Notes under the pieces: model-generated
Told to the model about the DNA's origin: nothing
Databases searched by the model: none
Seen by the model: the letters and a program-made list of their open reading frames with translations, nothing else
Made by a program: the position numbers and the translations under genes
In this document: in pieces, positions 43,858-53,024 of the stretch
Position numbering within the stretch: the first letter of the stretch is position 1
Layout of the letters: each line of letters opens with the position of its first letter
Source: Pseudoalteromonas caenipelagi
GTDB taxonomy: Bacteria > Pseudomonadota > Gammaproteobacteria > Enterobacterales > Alteromonadaceae
Length of the DNA: 64,000 nt
Assembly (NCBI RefSeq): GCF_013140855.1
Contig: NZ_JABBPG010000008.1
Location: 1-64,000, forward strand
Reading direction: 5' to 3'

Positions 43858-45348
43858 ATGATCCGTTATATTACTCTGGCCACGGCTATGTTTACACATA
43901 GTGTACAGGCAAATGTTGCTGATATTAGTCATTCAACCGCTCAGTATGCGGTAAATAATTATCAGCAGGCACAAATTCATACCTTGGCGAATATGGTGTC
44001 ATTTGCAACGGTAAACAAAGAGAGTATTGCAACGCCTCAAAACCCTGCATTCATCGGATTTAAGCAGTTGTTAAAAATGAAAGCCGCACAGCTTGGCTTG
44101 GATTATCAGGACAAAGGGCATACGGTACTGATTGGACTTGGCAAGCAGTCGCAAAAAGTCACGGTGGTAACGCATGGTGATGTGCAGCCCGCTGATGAAA
44201 GTAAATGGCAGAAAAGTCCATTTGAATTAGATACAACGTCAGAGCCTGGTAAGCTAATAGCGCGAGGCGCAGAAGATGACAAAGGGCCTATTGCCACTGC
44301 AATGTATGCAATGAAGGCCATAAAAGATAATGGCATTGAGCTTAGTAATCGTATCGAATTAATGATCTACCTTGCAGAAGAGTCTGACTGGGAGCCTCTT
44401 AAGACTTTTATGAAAACCTATGAGCAACCTAAGTACGCTATCACAATAGATGCGAGTTACCCCGTTGTAGTTGCTGAAAAAGGCTGGAGTTTGATTGAAC
44501 CAACATTTAGTGGCTCAGCAGAACAAACAGGCGTATATGTTAGTAACTTTAAGGGCGGGGCATTTAAAAGTCAGATCCCTGAAGACGCAAGCTTGATGTT
44601 ACATAACGCCTCGACTGAGTTGCTAGATAAGCTTAAAGCGCAAGCCAGTAATTTCAGCACAGCAAAAGTACAATTCATTGAGCAGCCTGAAGGCATAAAA
44701 GTAGTAGTTAAAGGCACATCTGCGCATTCTTCAGAGCCAGAAGCGGGTGTGAATGCAATTGGCCATTTAGCTGCACTATTTAGCGGTGTTAAGTTGGCTG
44801 AAAATGCAGACGGGCAAGCTGTAATGTTTTTAAGTGAACTTGTTGGTACAGGTTTGTATGGCAAGCATTTTGGCAACATTGCATATAGTCACGACTTTAT
44901 GGGGCCAATGACGGTTGCACCAACACTATTGTCACGCCAAGGTGATGAGCTTACGTTGTCGATTAATCTACGTAGACCCGTTGGCAAAACCGCGTCACAG
45001 TTGGAGTTACAGATAGCACAAGCAATTAACGCGTGGCAACAAGCGCATAATGTTACCCTTGCAGGACTTAAAGTTGAGTTGGGTGAGCCGATGTTACTCG
45101 ATAGTGCACCTCACGCACAAAAGTTGTTAGATATATTTAAGCACTATACGCAAGATCAAGATGCGGGGTTCGTGTCGATTGGTGGTGGGACTAATGCAAA
45201 ATTGTTTGATAACGCTGTGAGCTTTGGTCCTTCAATGCCAGGCAAGCCTTACACAGGTCACTCAGAGCATGAATTCATTACAGTCGAACAACTTAAGTTA
45301 AATTTAAGGATGTATACGGCAATGATGATAGAGCTTGGTAATATGTAA
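43858..45348 (+). CDS. Secreted M20-family dipeptidase
   Basis: A 496-residue metallopeptidase of the M20 family (dipeptidase/carnosinase-like) with a signal peptide (cut near HSVQA). The zinc site is VVTHGDVQP (His106, Asp108), the bridging Asp in RGAEDDKGP and the catalytic Glu in LAEESDWEP (about residue 176). GTSAHSSEPEAGVNA is the dimerisation-domain histidine loop, and GGGTNAKLF with the late GHSEHE motif completes the set. It should release amino acids from dipeptides in the periplasm. TAAGGAAC precedes the ATG, and a strong terminator follows. Confidence 0.92.
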   Translation: MIRYITLATAMFTHSVQANVADISHSTAQYAVNNYQQAQIHTLANMVSFATVNKESIATPQNPAFIGFKQLLKMKAAQLGLDYQDKGHTVLIGLGKQSQKVTVVTHGDVQPADESKWQKSPFELDTTSEPGKLIARGAEDDKGPIATAMYAMKAIKDNGIELSNRIELMIYLAEESDWEPLKTFMKTYEQPKYAITIDASYPVVVAEKGWSLIEPTFSGSAEQTGVYVSNFKGGAFKSQIPEDASLMLHNASTELLDKLKAQASNFSTAKVQFIEQPEGIKVVVKGTSAHSSEPEAGVNAIGHLAALFSGVKLAENADGQAVMFLSELVGTGLYGKHFGNIAYSHDFMGPMTVAPTLLSRQGDELTLSINLRRPVGKTASQLELQIAQAINAWQQAHNVTLAGLKVELGEPMLLDSAPHAQKLLDIFKHYTQDQDAGFVSIGGGTNAKLFDNAVSFGPSMPGKPYTGHSEHEFITVEQLKLNLRMYTAMMIELGNM

Positions 45349-45405
45349 CAGCGATTAAATAGCCTTCTCTAAAAGCAAATGAAATAGCAGGCTGATATAT
45401 AGACG

Positions 45406-45439
45406 CTCAGTGTGACAGAAAAAATCACACTGAGTTTTT
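45406..45439 (+). terminator. Intrinsic terminator after the M20 peptidase gene
   Basis: CTCAGTGTGA (45406-45415) and TCACACTGAG (45425-45434) form a 10-bp perfect stem followed by TTTTT. It separates the plus-strand peptidase gene from the convergent kynU gene. Confidence 0.93.
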
Positions 45440-45455
45440 CGTAACACTTAGCTCT

Positions 45456-46643
45456 TTACAAGATGCTCGGGACTAAGCTTTCCATTACATTTAATGCCTG
45501 TTCAAGCTGATCTTGGCTCACATAAGGTGCAGGCCCTAAACGTAATTGTTCACCGCGACTATCTGATTGAATGCCATGCTCGTGTAATTTTGATACCCAT
45601 AAATTAGCGTGAGGGGTTGTAAGCGCTAAAAAACCACCATTGTCTTCATGTTTGTGATTGGCAAGACTAAAAGCTTGCGCAAGTTTAGGCACAGACGTAA
45701 TACCATCGCGTAAAATCGCAATTTGCTGCTGGTTGATTGTTCGTAATGTATTGATATCTAGTTGTTGCTGCTCAAAAAAGTCAAATACTGCTGCGGCGCG
45801 ATAGTGACTACTTGGATCATAGGTTGCGCCTTCAAAGGCGTGATAGCCGGGTCCATAGCTTACTTGACCTGGTGCTTGGTTTAACACACTAAACTCAGCA
45901 TACCAGCCAGTAATAATAGGGCTGCCGTTATAGCCTTGTGGAATACGCATCATGCAGTTACCTTCACCAGCTTGGCAATATTTGTAGCCCCCCGAGACAA
46001 TAAAGGCATGTTCAAGTTGCCACGTTTTGATGTCAAACGGCACCACATTGAGTGCATGATAAGTGTCAACCAAACAAGGCACTTTCATATCATGTGCGTG
46101 CTGTGCAACTAATCCCACATCGCGGAAAATTTCACTGGTGCCATAAAACACTGCTGAGATCATCACCGCATCTGTTTGTCCGTCAATTTTGTCGATAAGG
46201 CGTTGTGCTAGCGTATTGCTTGGGTAAACATTCACCACCTCAATTTGCATATTGAGTTGCTTAAAACGGTTAAGCTGCCTACGCATAGAGTGAAACTCAC
46301 CATCGGTTGTGACGATTTTTATCGCTCTGCCTGGTGGTTTTTTAAAGCAATCTAAATCAGATAAAAAGCGCAGTAGCAACTCATGGGTAGACTCACCTAG
46401 AGTGATCTGTGCGTTTTTTTCGCCAAGTAATTTGGCATAGAAATCCTTTACACGTTGCGCTTTTTCAAATGCCTTCCCCCATTTGTCGTCAACGTGAGTG
46501 GCGGCATCTTGATAACACTCAAGCAAGCCATTTTTAGCAGCATTGGGCCAGGCTTGGTGAGAATGACCTGACAGCAGAATGCGCTCGCTGACATTGAAAT
46601 CACTATAATGTGGCTGTAACTTTAACGCTAAATCCATAGTCAT
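45456..46643 (-). CDS. kynU: Kynureninase
   Basis: A 395-residue PLP enzyme of aminotransferase class V that splits kynurenine (or hydroxykynurenine) to anthranilate and alanine. The PLP lysine is in FIVSGGYKYCQAGEGNC (about residue 226), and DTYHALNVVPFD with YGTSEIFRD carries the cofactor-binding residues. Also typical are LSGHSHQAWP (about 26-35) and the C-terminal SRGEQLRLGPAPY. The start at 46643 follows TTGGAG at 8 bases; a longer frame overlaps kynA. Together with the upstream kynA it forms a two-gene tryptophan-degradation operon. No kynurenine formamidase is present here. Confidence 0.94.
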   Translation of the reverse strand: MTMDLALKLQPHYSDFNVSERILLSGHSHQAWPNAAKNGLLECYQDAATHVDDKWGKAFEKAQRVKDFYAKLLGEKNAQITLGESTHELLLRFLSDLDCFKKPPGRAIKIVTTDGEFHSMRRQLNRFKQLNMQIEVVNVYPSNTLAQRLIDKIDGQTDAVMISAVFYGTSEIFRDVGLVAQHAHDMKVPCLVDTYHALNVVPFDIKTWQLEHAFIVSGGYKYCQAGEGNCMMRIPQGYNGSPIITGWYAEFSVLNQAPGQVSYGPGYHAFEGATYDPSSHYRAAAVFDFFEQQQLDINTLRTINQQQIAILRDGITSVPKLAQAFSLANHKHEDNGGFLALTTPHANLWVSKLHEHGIQSDSRGEQLRLGPAPYVSQDQLEQALNVMESLVPSIL

Positions 46644-46659
46644 TTTGTTTACTCCAAAG

Positions 46660-47523
46660 TTACAGGTGCGTGCGCAGCTCAAAAAGTTCAGGAAAAAAGC
46701 TAATATCCAAGGCTTTTTTCAAAAATTCTACGCCTGAAGAGCCACCAGTGCCCATTTTATTTCCGATGATGCGTTGCACGGTATACATATGTTTAAAGCG
46801 CCACTGCTGGAAGCTATCTTCAATGTCAATGAGCTTTTCAGCGAGTTCATATAGATGAAAATACTTATCGGCATTTTGATAAACAACTATCCAAGCATCC
46901 AACACACTTTGATTCGCCTCGTATGGTTGGCTAAAATCTCGATTGAGTACGCACTCATCAATGGGCAAACCTTGTTGTTTAAGTGCTTTTAGGGCTTCTT
47001 CGTAAAGACTTGGTTTGTGTAGTATGTCGCTCAGCTCTTGATGCACGTCTGGGTTACTTTCATGTACTTTCAACAGCTCGGTATTTTTATTTCCTAACAA
47101 AAACTCTATTTTGCGATAACCATAAGATTGAAACCCAGATGAATGACCCAGAGCATCTCTGAACTTTAAATAATCAACAGGCGTTAGTGTTGATAAGATG
47201 CCCCAAGATTGAGTCAGCTGGCTCAAAATTTGTTTCACACGAGAGATCACCTTAAACGCATGGCCAAAGTTACCGCTTTTAATGTTTTCAATTGCTTCAT
47301 ACAGCTCGTGGCCAGCCAATTTTAGCCACAACTCACTGGCTTGATGAATAATAATAAATAGCATTTCATCGTGTTGGTCTGATAAAGGGTTTTGAGCGTT
47401 TAGTACTTGTTGCAAATTAAGGTAATCACCATAAGACATGTCATCCTTGAAATCGGTATGAATGTCTTTTTCCATTGCACGGTAGTTACTTGGTTTATTG
47501 TCTGAGTGATATGGGCAGCTCAT
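46660..47523 (-). CDS. kynA: Tryptophan 2,3-dioxygenase
   Basis: A 287-residue heme dioxygenase that opens the indole ring of tryptophan to N-formylkynurenine. Family motifs are DMSYGDYLNLQQVLNAQ (about 28-44), DEMLFIIIHQASELWLK (the distal His region, about 52-68), GHSSGFQSYGYRKIEF (about 124-139), FKHMYTVQRIIGNKMGTGGSSG (in parts, proximal His and substrate loop, about 250-271). Full length for the family. It is 16 bases upstream of kynU in the same direction. The N terminus MSCPYHSDNKP is a little longer than usual, with Cys and His near the front. Confidence 0.96.
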   Translation of the reverse strand: MSCPYHSDNKPSNYRAMEKDIHTDFKDDMSYGDYLNLQQVLNAQNPLSDQHDEMLFIIIHQASELWLKLAGHELYEAIENIKSGNFGHAFKVISRVKQILSQLTQSWGILSTLTPVDYLKFRDALGHSSGFQSYGYRKIEFLLGNKNTELLKVHESNPDVHQELSDILHKPSLYEEALKALKQQGLPIDECVLNRDFSQPYEANQSVLDAWIVVYQNADKYFHLYELAEKLIDIEDSFQQWRFKHMYTVQRIIGNKMGTGGSSGVEFLKKALDISFFPELFELRTHL

Positions 47524-47710
47524 GATTATTCCTGTTGTCGATACTTTCTAGGCAGCTTGAATAAATAGTTCGCAAGCTGAAGTTTGCTCAAGAATAACAA
47601 CCAACTAACAGAACAACAAAGCGGTCAGTAGATGTTTGTGCTCAAGGAGTTGTTTAGATTAGTTTACACGAATGAGCTGTGACATGAATATATTTTCAAT
47701 ATTAAAGAGT

Positions 47711-47733
47711 AAAAAACCGCACTAAAAGTGCGG
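47711..47733 (-). terminator. Intrinsic terminator of the DUF4234-like gene
   Basis: On the minus strand, CCGCACT (47727-47733) and AGTGCGG (47717-47723) pair with a 3-base loop, followed by TTTTTT. It lies 10 bases after the stop at 47743. Confidence 0.9.
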
Positions 47734-47742
47734 CTTTAAATA

Positions 47743-48203
47743 TCATGCAGGTTCGTTGTTTTTAGTAGTTTCTAACGGTTCTGTTGGCTGGTTTGATGTC
47801 ATCTCATTTAATTTGTTAATGCAATAAAAGTTAAATGTAACTAAATATATAGGATTTGTTTTTAGCTCTATATTAAGATTTTTAGACGCATATTCTGTTA
47901 GAGCCTTTGCAGCTCCAAATGCCCAGATAACGTAAAAAACAACAGATATTATGCTTAGTGTGCTGGCTATTTGAACGCCAGAAGAAGCAATGGCTCCGCT
48001 AATGCCTGATAAAATTGCAACCGCAATTGGTAAGTGTTGTCGCAAAATTGTTTTTTTGTAATCTCAGCGAGTAATGGTGTATTTTTATAAAGGTACATTA
48101 CGTTGAAAATACCAGCAGTAACTATAGATAAAAGAACTAAATGCAGTGTCTTTAAGTTGAAGTTATCTTTAATCGTTAGTGTGTTTATTCTTAATTTTCT
48201 GTT
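47743..48203 (-). pseudogene. DUF4234-like membrane protein with a -1 frameshift
   Basis: The minus-strand sequence from 48203 reads NRKLRINTLTIKDNFNLKTL, then VLLSIVTAGIFNVMYLYKN and LLAEITKK, and changes frame at a run of seven A (48051-48057). It continues in the -1 frame as TILRQHLPIAVAILSG, IVFYVIWAFGAAKAL-type membrane segments and EYASKNLNIELKTNPIYLV to 47743. The joined product resembles DUF4234 proteins (short membrane proteins, IVTLGIYG..W.Y motif). The heptamer A AAA AAA is a possible slippery site, though a base lost in a homopolymer is simpler. No clean ATG opens the first frame. Confidence 0.5.
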
Positions 48204-48451
48204 TTAAATTTTCGTTTGGCAATTTGTTTAAAATAACGAAGGGTGTTATTTTTTAATTGTTGTTTTTAAGTGTGGTGAAATTAATAAATGGAGGTGGTTA
48301 ATTAAATGGTAGGATAATAAATGGTTCTACTGGTTTACGAGCGATAATTTGAGCTTCATACTTTTTTGTCGCTGAACAGCACAGGCTGTGGTATTTGCTC
48401 AGCAAACCTTGGCTGATGCGCCTACCACAGGGACTGTATTAAATATAAATA
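48204..48451. other. Gene-free stretch, no recognised element
   Basis: About 250 very AT-rich bases between the DUF4234-like gene and the 48452-48925 gene. I see TGGTATTTGCTC and short runs but no terminator, repeat or ORF that I would defend. Confidence 0.4.
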
Positions 48452-48925
48452 TCATAAAGAGTAATCGCTACCGTCTTTGGCGGTATACAGTTTAAGGTTA
48501 GCTGTATTTTGTACCCCATGTAAAAAGCTCATCCACAGCCTTTTAAGCTCTGTCTTTGAAGACACCGAACTTAAAGGTGTTTCTACTTGAATATCATCGA
48601 TGTTTGCGCGGTCTAACCGGCCCGAATCTCCACAGCGATTGAAGCTAAGCTCAATGTGAAGCTGGTCGTCCTTTCGTAATAAAATGGCAGATGGATCATC
48701 TCGATGACCACATAAGGCCACAAATTGTTTTGGATATTTAAGTCCACAATGGTTGCCATCGGCGAAAAAGGCCATTAAGTGATTGTAGTAAACCACGTAA
48801 TGGGTAGCATGCAGGTGTGAACCATGGTCTAGTGGGCAATGCTGATCCAGGTACTCTTTTGCTATATCAAGCTTTTCACTGGTGATAGGTCGAGATGTTA
48901 AACTTGAACGGGTTAGGGCTGTCAT
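48452..48925 (-). CDS. Conserved hypothetical protein, 157 aa
   Basis: A 157-residue soluble protein with no signal peptide. It is rich in His, Cys and acidic residues: CPLDHGSHLHATHYVVYYNH (about 30-49), FADGNHCGLKYPKQFVALCG (about 54-73), IELSFNRCGDSGRLDRANIDD (in part) and the C-terminal LYTAKDGSDYSL. The spacing suggests a compact alpha/beta domain, possibly metal-binding. I do not recognise the family. It is divergent from the XRE/DUF3612 regulator, with three direct 14-bp repeats in the shared gap. Regulators of that class are often linked to short-chain-acid or glyoxylate metabolism, so a role there is conceivable but unproven. Confidence 0.7.
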   Translation of the reverse strand: MTALTRSSLTSRPITSEKLDIAKEYLDQHCPLDHGSHLHATHYVVYYNHLMAFFADGNHCGLKYPKQFVALCGHRDDPSAILLRKDDQLHIELSFNRCGDSGRLDRANIDDIQVETPLSSVSSKTELKRLWMSFLHGVQNTANLKLYTAKDGSDYSL

Positions 48926-49004
48926 CGATATTTCCTCATTCTTGTTACGTTATGTATATGCGTTGTGAGAGTGTTCAAGTTCAGTGTATGCGAGTTATGC
49001 TGAA

Positions 49005-49046
49005 AATTTCACAAAAAGAATTTCACAGTGTAAATTTTACAAATTG
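49005..49046. promoter_or_regulatory. Three direct 14-bp repeats, operator-like
   Basis: AATTTCACA, AATTTCACA and AATTTTACA begin at 49005, 49019 and 49033, exactly 14 bases apart, 45 bases upstream of the XRE regulator and 80 bases upstream of the divergent gene. Regular spacing of a TTTCACA core suggests cooperative binding of a regulator, probably the adjacent DUF3612 protein. Confidence 0.6.
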
Positions 49047-49091
49047 TGTTATTTTTATACATGAAGCTGGCATTTCGATGGAATAAAAATA

Positions 49092-50585
49092 ATGAAAAAA
49101 GAAAGTAGCCTGATGCGCAAGTCCCATTTTTTGGGCACTAAAATACGTAATTTACGCAAGCGAAACCATCTGACATTAGAAGATTTATCGGCGCGTTGCA
49201 TTCGTTTTGATCCCCACTCCGCGCCTTCCGTGTCTTACTTATCAATGATTGAGCGCGGTAAACGCACACCAAGTCAGGAGATGCTAGAGAACTTGTCAGA
49301 GGTATTTCAAAAACCTGTGGCTTGGTTTTTAGATAACGAGCCTGAAGTAGACAGTATTACACCGCAAAAAGGTAATCACGGCGGTGTCTTGGGCATGGCT
49401 TTAGAACCAAACTTTTTGTTTTCTAACGATATATTACAGATTGCGATACCAGAAATGCTATCGCAAACGGGGATCAGTGGCCGTCAGTTTGCCCATTTAC
49501 TGATCAGAGCGCACCAAGAGCATCATCAAAATTACTTTCCAGATCTCGAACGAGCAGCAGAAGACGTTGGCCATAAAAACTTGTATCTAAACAGTGATGA
49601 TTTGATAGCGATTGCTCAGCAACATGATTTGCAACTACGTTGGTTTGAACAAGCTGGTGAATCCAAATTTAGTGAGTCAGAAGAAGCAAGTAAGCATTTG
49701 CTTACTTCCTACTTTGAAGCACCTAACTTAGTATATTTGAACACCCTTTTGAAAAACCGCGAGAGTAGACTGAAGTATGATTTGGCGGTTCATATTGGTC
49801 ATGCCGTTTTACATAATCGTGAAGGACTACATTGTCGACTTACAATAGGGGGCAGTGAACATAACGAAGAAGCACATCACAATACCCCCAATGCACAAGA
49901 TATTCTCAATGCATGGCGTGATTTTGAAGCAAGCTTTTTTGCAGGTGCCTTATTGTGCCCCAAAGTTTCTTTTAGGCAGTTGCTGGATAGTCATGGCTAT
50001 GAGGTAAGTGTGCATAAATTACTGAACTTATCTCCCTCGGTTGTGATGCGCAGAATGACCGTTGTGTCACCTTACCCACATTGGCACTATTTTGATGCTT
50101 ATCAGCCGGGCAAATTGAAAGCCGTATATCGAGGGAATGGCATTCCGTTACCTTGGGGAAATATGCGTACGGTACAAGATCCTTGTCAGCATTGGGCGGT
50201 ATTTAGAAAGTTTGCCGAAGTATCTAGTCAAAGTAGTACACAGCTGTCTATTTTACTTGTTGAAGGTAAGCCAAGGTTATACTGTTGTGAGTCTATACAA
50301 GTGGAAGATTTAGCGGGTAATTTTCATGTGCTTTGTGCTGGTGTGGATTTAAATCCAGCCATCGCAGCGCAAGGGATCGATGTTGAACATTTGGTGTTAG
50401 AATTACAGAACCTTTGTATTAAACACGGTGGATCAAGTGTTATCCCGCACCAGATAAAACAGCAGCTGTTAGGGGTGGCAAAAATTTTAAATATCGCTTG
50501 GGTTGAGCGTAGCCTCAGTGCAGATGTTAGGGTGATCTGTGTGCGTGGCAATGCGTGTCCGCGCCAGCCGCAATGTTACAGCTAA
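49092..50585 (+). CDS. XRE-family regulator, DUF3612 / short-chain acyl regulator type
   Basis: A 497-residue regulator. The N-terminal helix-turn-helix is in TKIRNLRKRNHLTLEDLSAR and SVSYLSMIERGKRTPSQE (about 17-65). The long middle region has an IrrE-like segment around YDLAVHIGHAVLHNREG and the C-terminal 200 residues a ligand-sensing domain with CPKVSFRQLLDSHGY, HWAVFRKFAEVS and a final Cys pair (VRGNACPRQPQC). This resembles DUF3612/ScfR regulators, which sense short-chain acyl-CoAs and control propionate, acetate or glyoxylate genes. Start ATG 49092 or 49113. Operator-like 14-bp repeats lie directly upstream, suggesting autoregulation together with the divergent gene. Confidence 0.82.
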   Translation: MKKESSLMRKSHFLGTKIRNLRKRNHLTLEDLSARCIRFDPHSAPSVSYLSMIERGKRTPSQEMLENLSEVFQKPVAWFLDNEPEVDSITPQKGNHGGVLGMALEPNFLFSNDILQIAIPEMLSQTGISGRQFAHLLIRAHQEHHQNYFPDLERAAEDVGHKNLYLNSDDLIAIAQQHDLQLRWFEQAGESKFSESEEASKHLLTSYFEAPNLVYLNTLLKNRESRLKYDLAVHIGHAVLHNREGLHCRLTIGGSEHNEEAHHNTPNAQDILNAWRDFEASFFAGALLCPKVSFRQLLDSHGYEVSVHKLLNLSPSVVMRRMTVVSPYPHWHYFDAYQPGKLKAVYRGNGIPLPWGNMRTVQDPCQHWAVFRKFAEVSSQSSTQLSILLVEGKPRLYCCESIQVEDLAGNFHVLCAGVDLNPAIAAQGIDVEHLVLELQNLCIKHGGSSVIPHQIKQQLLGVAKILNIAWVERSLSADVRVICVRGNACPRQPQCYS

Positions 50586-50601
50586 GTGCTCAAAAATATG
50601 C

Positions 50602-51468
50602 ATGGAAGTACGGGATATGATATTCGAATGTAGACCAAGTGCGGAGCTTAGTCATTACGTAGAGTGTTTTTTGTTACAGCGAGTATCAAATAGCGTCAGT
50701 TATTTACCGCAAGGTGTATTTGATTTGTTGATAAACGAAGGCCCATTACATGATGGGTCTTGTATGCAAACGTTGGCTCCATCCGTTTGGTTAATGGGAC
50801 AACATACGCGTATGGTTACGCTAAATGCTCAACACGTGAGTTGGATATTTACGATCAGGTTAAAACCTTTTGCACTTTTGCCATTCAGTCAATTTAACGC
50901 AAAAGAAATAAAAAACGCGTTAGTATGCGTGCAACCTCATCTTCAATCGACACTCTACTTTAATCAAATAACTGAGTTATTTTCAAAGGTTAGTTCGTTA
51001 ACGGCTAAGGAATTACTACTTGCTTGCGTGGAGGTTGCGAAGCGGTGGCTAATTGAGGTTATATACAAGGCTAATTTTGCATTGCCAGAGCTCTTTAGAG
51101 GTCAAGCGAATGCTATTTTGCAACGCAGGGGAAATGTTACAATACAGCAAATTTGCAATGACTTTTCGTTAAGTAAAGTGACGTTAGGCAAGCACTTTAC
51201 GGCTAATTGTGGATTACTGCCTAAGGAGTTAAGTCGTATTTGGCGGTTAAACTATTTCTTATCCTTAGAGCAACAAGATAACAATAAGGCGTTAACTGAT
51301 GCCGCACTGCAAGCTGGATTCTATGATCAAGCCCACCTAAACAGAGAGTTTAAAGCCGTATTTAACATCGCTCCTAGGGCCTTTTTTTCATCTCAGTCTT
51401 ATCACCACGGAGTAATAGAACATATTAGTAACCGTTTTGAGGGGCGCTACGATCCTTACCGACGTTAA
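50602..51468 (+). CDS. AraC-family transcriptional regulator
   Basis: A regulator of about 288 residues of the AraC type. The N-terminal part has the DUF6597-like layout (SAELSHYVECFLLQRV, then PQGVFDLLINEG and WLMGQHTRM). The C-terminal helix-turn-helix domain covers VTIQQICNDFSLSKVTLGKHF and ALTDAALQAGFYDQAHLNREF (each in part, about 205-285) with APRAFF at the end. The start is uncertain: ATG 50602 or 50617. It is 16 bases or less from the preceding regulator's stop and may be read with it. Its target may be the S41 peptidase that follows. Confidence 0.82.
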   Translation: MEVRDMIFECRPSAELSHYVECFLLQRVSNSVSYLPQGVFDLLINEGPLHDGSCMQTLAPSVWLMGQHTRMVTLNAQHVSWIFTIRLKPFALLPFSQFNAKEIKNALVCVQPHLQSTLYFNQITELFSKVSSLTAKELLLACVEVAKRWLIEVIYKANFALPELFRGQANAILQRRGNVTIQQICNDFSLSKVTLGKHFTANCGLLPKELSRIWRLNYFLSLEQQDNNKALTDAALQAGFYDQAHLNREFKAVFNIAPRAFFSSQSYHHGVIEHISNRFEGRYDPYRR

Positions 51469-51546
51469 AGATTTACTTTTTTACAATTGTTACGAGTAAA
51501 GATCATCTACATTCTTCAAAAATACTCATATAACAGGGACAATCCT

Positions 51547-52938
51547 ATGAATTATCTTATTAAGTCTTTCGTCTGCAGTATGCTGCTATGTGGCACTACG
51601 ATAGGTTCTGTGATGGCAAACGAAATCTCATCTGAAATACAACAAAATACCATTACAAAGTTATCAACACTCCTTGAAGAGCACTATGTTTTTGAAGATG
51701 TTGCGAAGCAAACCACCGCAAAACTAAAAGCTGAGTTTGAAGCAGGTAAATTTGCCCAATATCATGACGCAGAAGGGTTTGCTATGGCATTAACCGAATG
51801 GCTGCAAACGCAAGCAAAGGATCGCCATTTAAGAGTACGTGTCAACCCAAGTTCAGATAATGTCATTGGTGCTAAAGCACGATTTGAAGATAGTTTGCTT
51901 AAACCTTTAAATCGTGGGGCAAGTTCTCAAGGTGTATTAGAAGTGAGTATGCTTGAGGGAGATATTGGCTACTTACAGCTCAATAGTTTTCGCGGGCTTG
52001 AAGATACCAAAGCGTATTTAGATGCGGCAATGACCGTGCTGTCCTCTGCACAGGCTATTATTATTGACTTGCGAAAGAATGGGGGCGGTTCACCTTTCAC
52101 CGTGCAGTATTTATGTAGTTACTTCTTTGATAAAAAGCTGCTATTGAACAGCTTATATTACCGTGAAGAAGATGAAACACGTGATTTTTACGTGTTAGAT
52201 GACGTGTCAGGTAAAAAGCTTACCGATATACCGCTTTATATATTGACCAGTAAGCGCACGTACTCTGCTGCAGAAGAGTTTAGTTACAACATGCGTACCC
52301 GTGAGCGGGCAACTTTGGTTGGTGAGACCACGGGCGGGGCGGCAAACCCCGGCGGTATGTTCCCAGTAAACGAAACCTTTAGAACATTTATAGCGACTGG
52401 CACTGCTATTAATCCTGTGACAAAAACCAATTGGGAAACAGTGGGTGTTGAACCTCATGTGAAAGTTGCACCAGAGCAAGCGTTAGATAAGGCGATAGCG
52501 CTTGCCAAAGAGGCGGTAAATAAACGTTGGCATAGCAAAAAACAGCAAAGAGAAGAAGGCATTGCTAAGCTTTTCAAATTAATGTCAGAAATACAAAATA
52601 ATGCAGAATATAGTGATAAACAAAAAAGTCATTATTTGACGCGTTTAAGTCAATTATTTGAAGGGCTTGAGCTTAGTCGCTATGGCTACTATGAACTGGC
52701 GGAAGATGAGCTAGACAAGCATCCTCACCTTGGAGCATTGTTACTTGAAGTAAATAGCCAATATTTTCCAAAAGATGAGTATATCTATGGGTTATGGGCA
52801 GAGGCGCTTAAGAAAAACGGCCAGCTCAAACAAGCCAAAAAGATACTTGAATCGGGTATTGAGCGCGTTGAGAGCGAATTACAAAAACAATACTTGCAAA
52901 AGGAACTGGCGCAACTCGACTCAAAATCAGCATTGTAA
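51547..52938 (+). CDS. Secreted S41-family peptidase
   Basis: A 463-residue secreted protein with a signal peptide (SFVCSMLLCGTTIGSVMA). The S41 (tail-specific protease-like) core shows GDIGYLQLNSFRG (about 139-151), IIIDLRKNGGGSPF (about 175-188), and the catalytic Ser in TSKRTYSAAEEF (about 243), followed by GETTGGAANPGGMF. No PDZ domain is seen. The C-terminal 130 residues form a helical TPR-like tail (LSRYGYYELAEDEL, YGLWAEALKKNGQLKQAKKIL). The ATG at 51547 follows AGGGAC; an upstream in-frame start is not credible. Substrate unknown, probably a periplasmic or outer-membrane peptide or a signalling protein. Confidence 0.88.
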   Translation: MNYLIKSFVCSMLLCGTTIGSVMANEISSEIQQNTITKLSTLLEEHYVFEDVAKQTTAKLKAEFEAGKFAQYHDAEGFAMALTEWLQTQAKDRHLRVRVNPSSDNVIGAKARFEDSLLKPLNRGASSQGVLEVSMLEGDIGYLQLNSFRGLEDTKAYLDAAMTVLSSAQAIIIDLRKNGGGSPFTVQYLCSYFFDKKLLLNSLYYREEDETRDFYVLDDVSGKKLTDIPLYILTSKRTYSAAEEFSYNMRTRERATLVGETTGGAANPGGMFPVNETFRTFIATGTAINPVTKTNWETVGVEPHVKVAPEQALDKAIALAKEAVNKRWHSKKQQREEGIAKLFKLMSEIQNNAEYSDKQKSHYLTRLSQLFEGLELSRYGYYELAEDELDKHPHLGALLLEVNSQYFPKDEYIYGLWAEALKKNGQLKQAKKILESGIERVESELQKQYLQKELAQLDSKSAL

Positions 52939-53024
52939 CTACAAACAAGTGATGCAGCAGAGGCTGCATCACTTTTGGTTAACTCGGTGAAGTTTGAGTT
53001 CTGTACTAAAATGGCATAGCAATG

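Noticed and set aside
44106..44879. Antisense ORFs inside the M20 peptidase gene
   Set aside because: Shadow frames of a clear metallopeptidase with complete zinc motifs.
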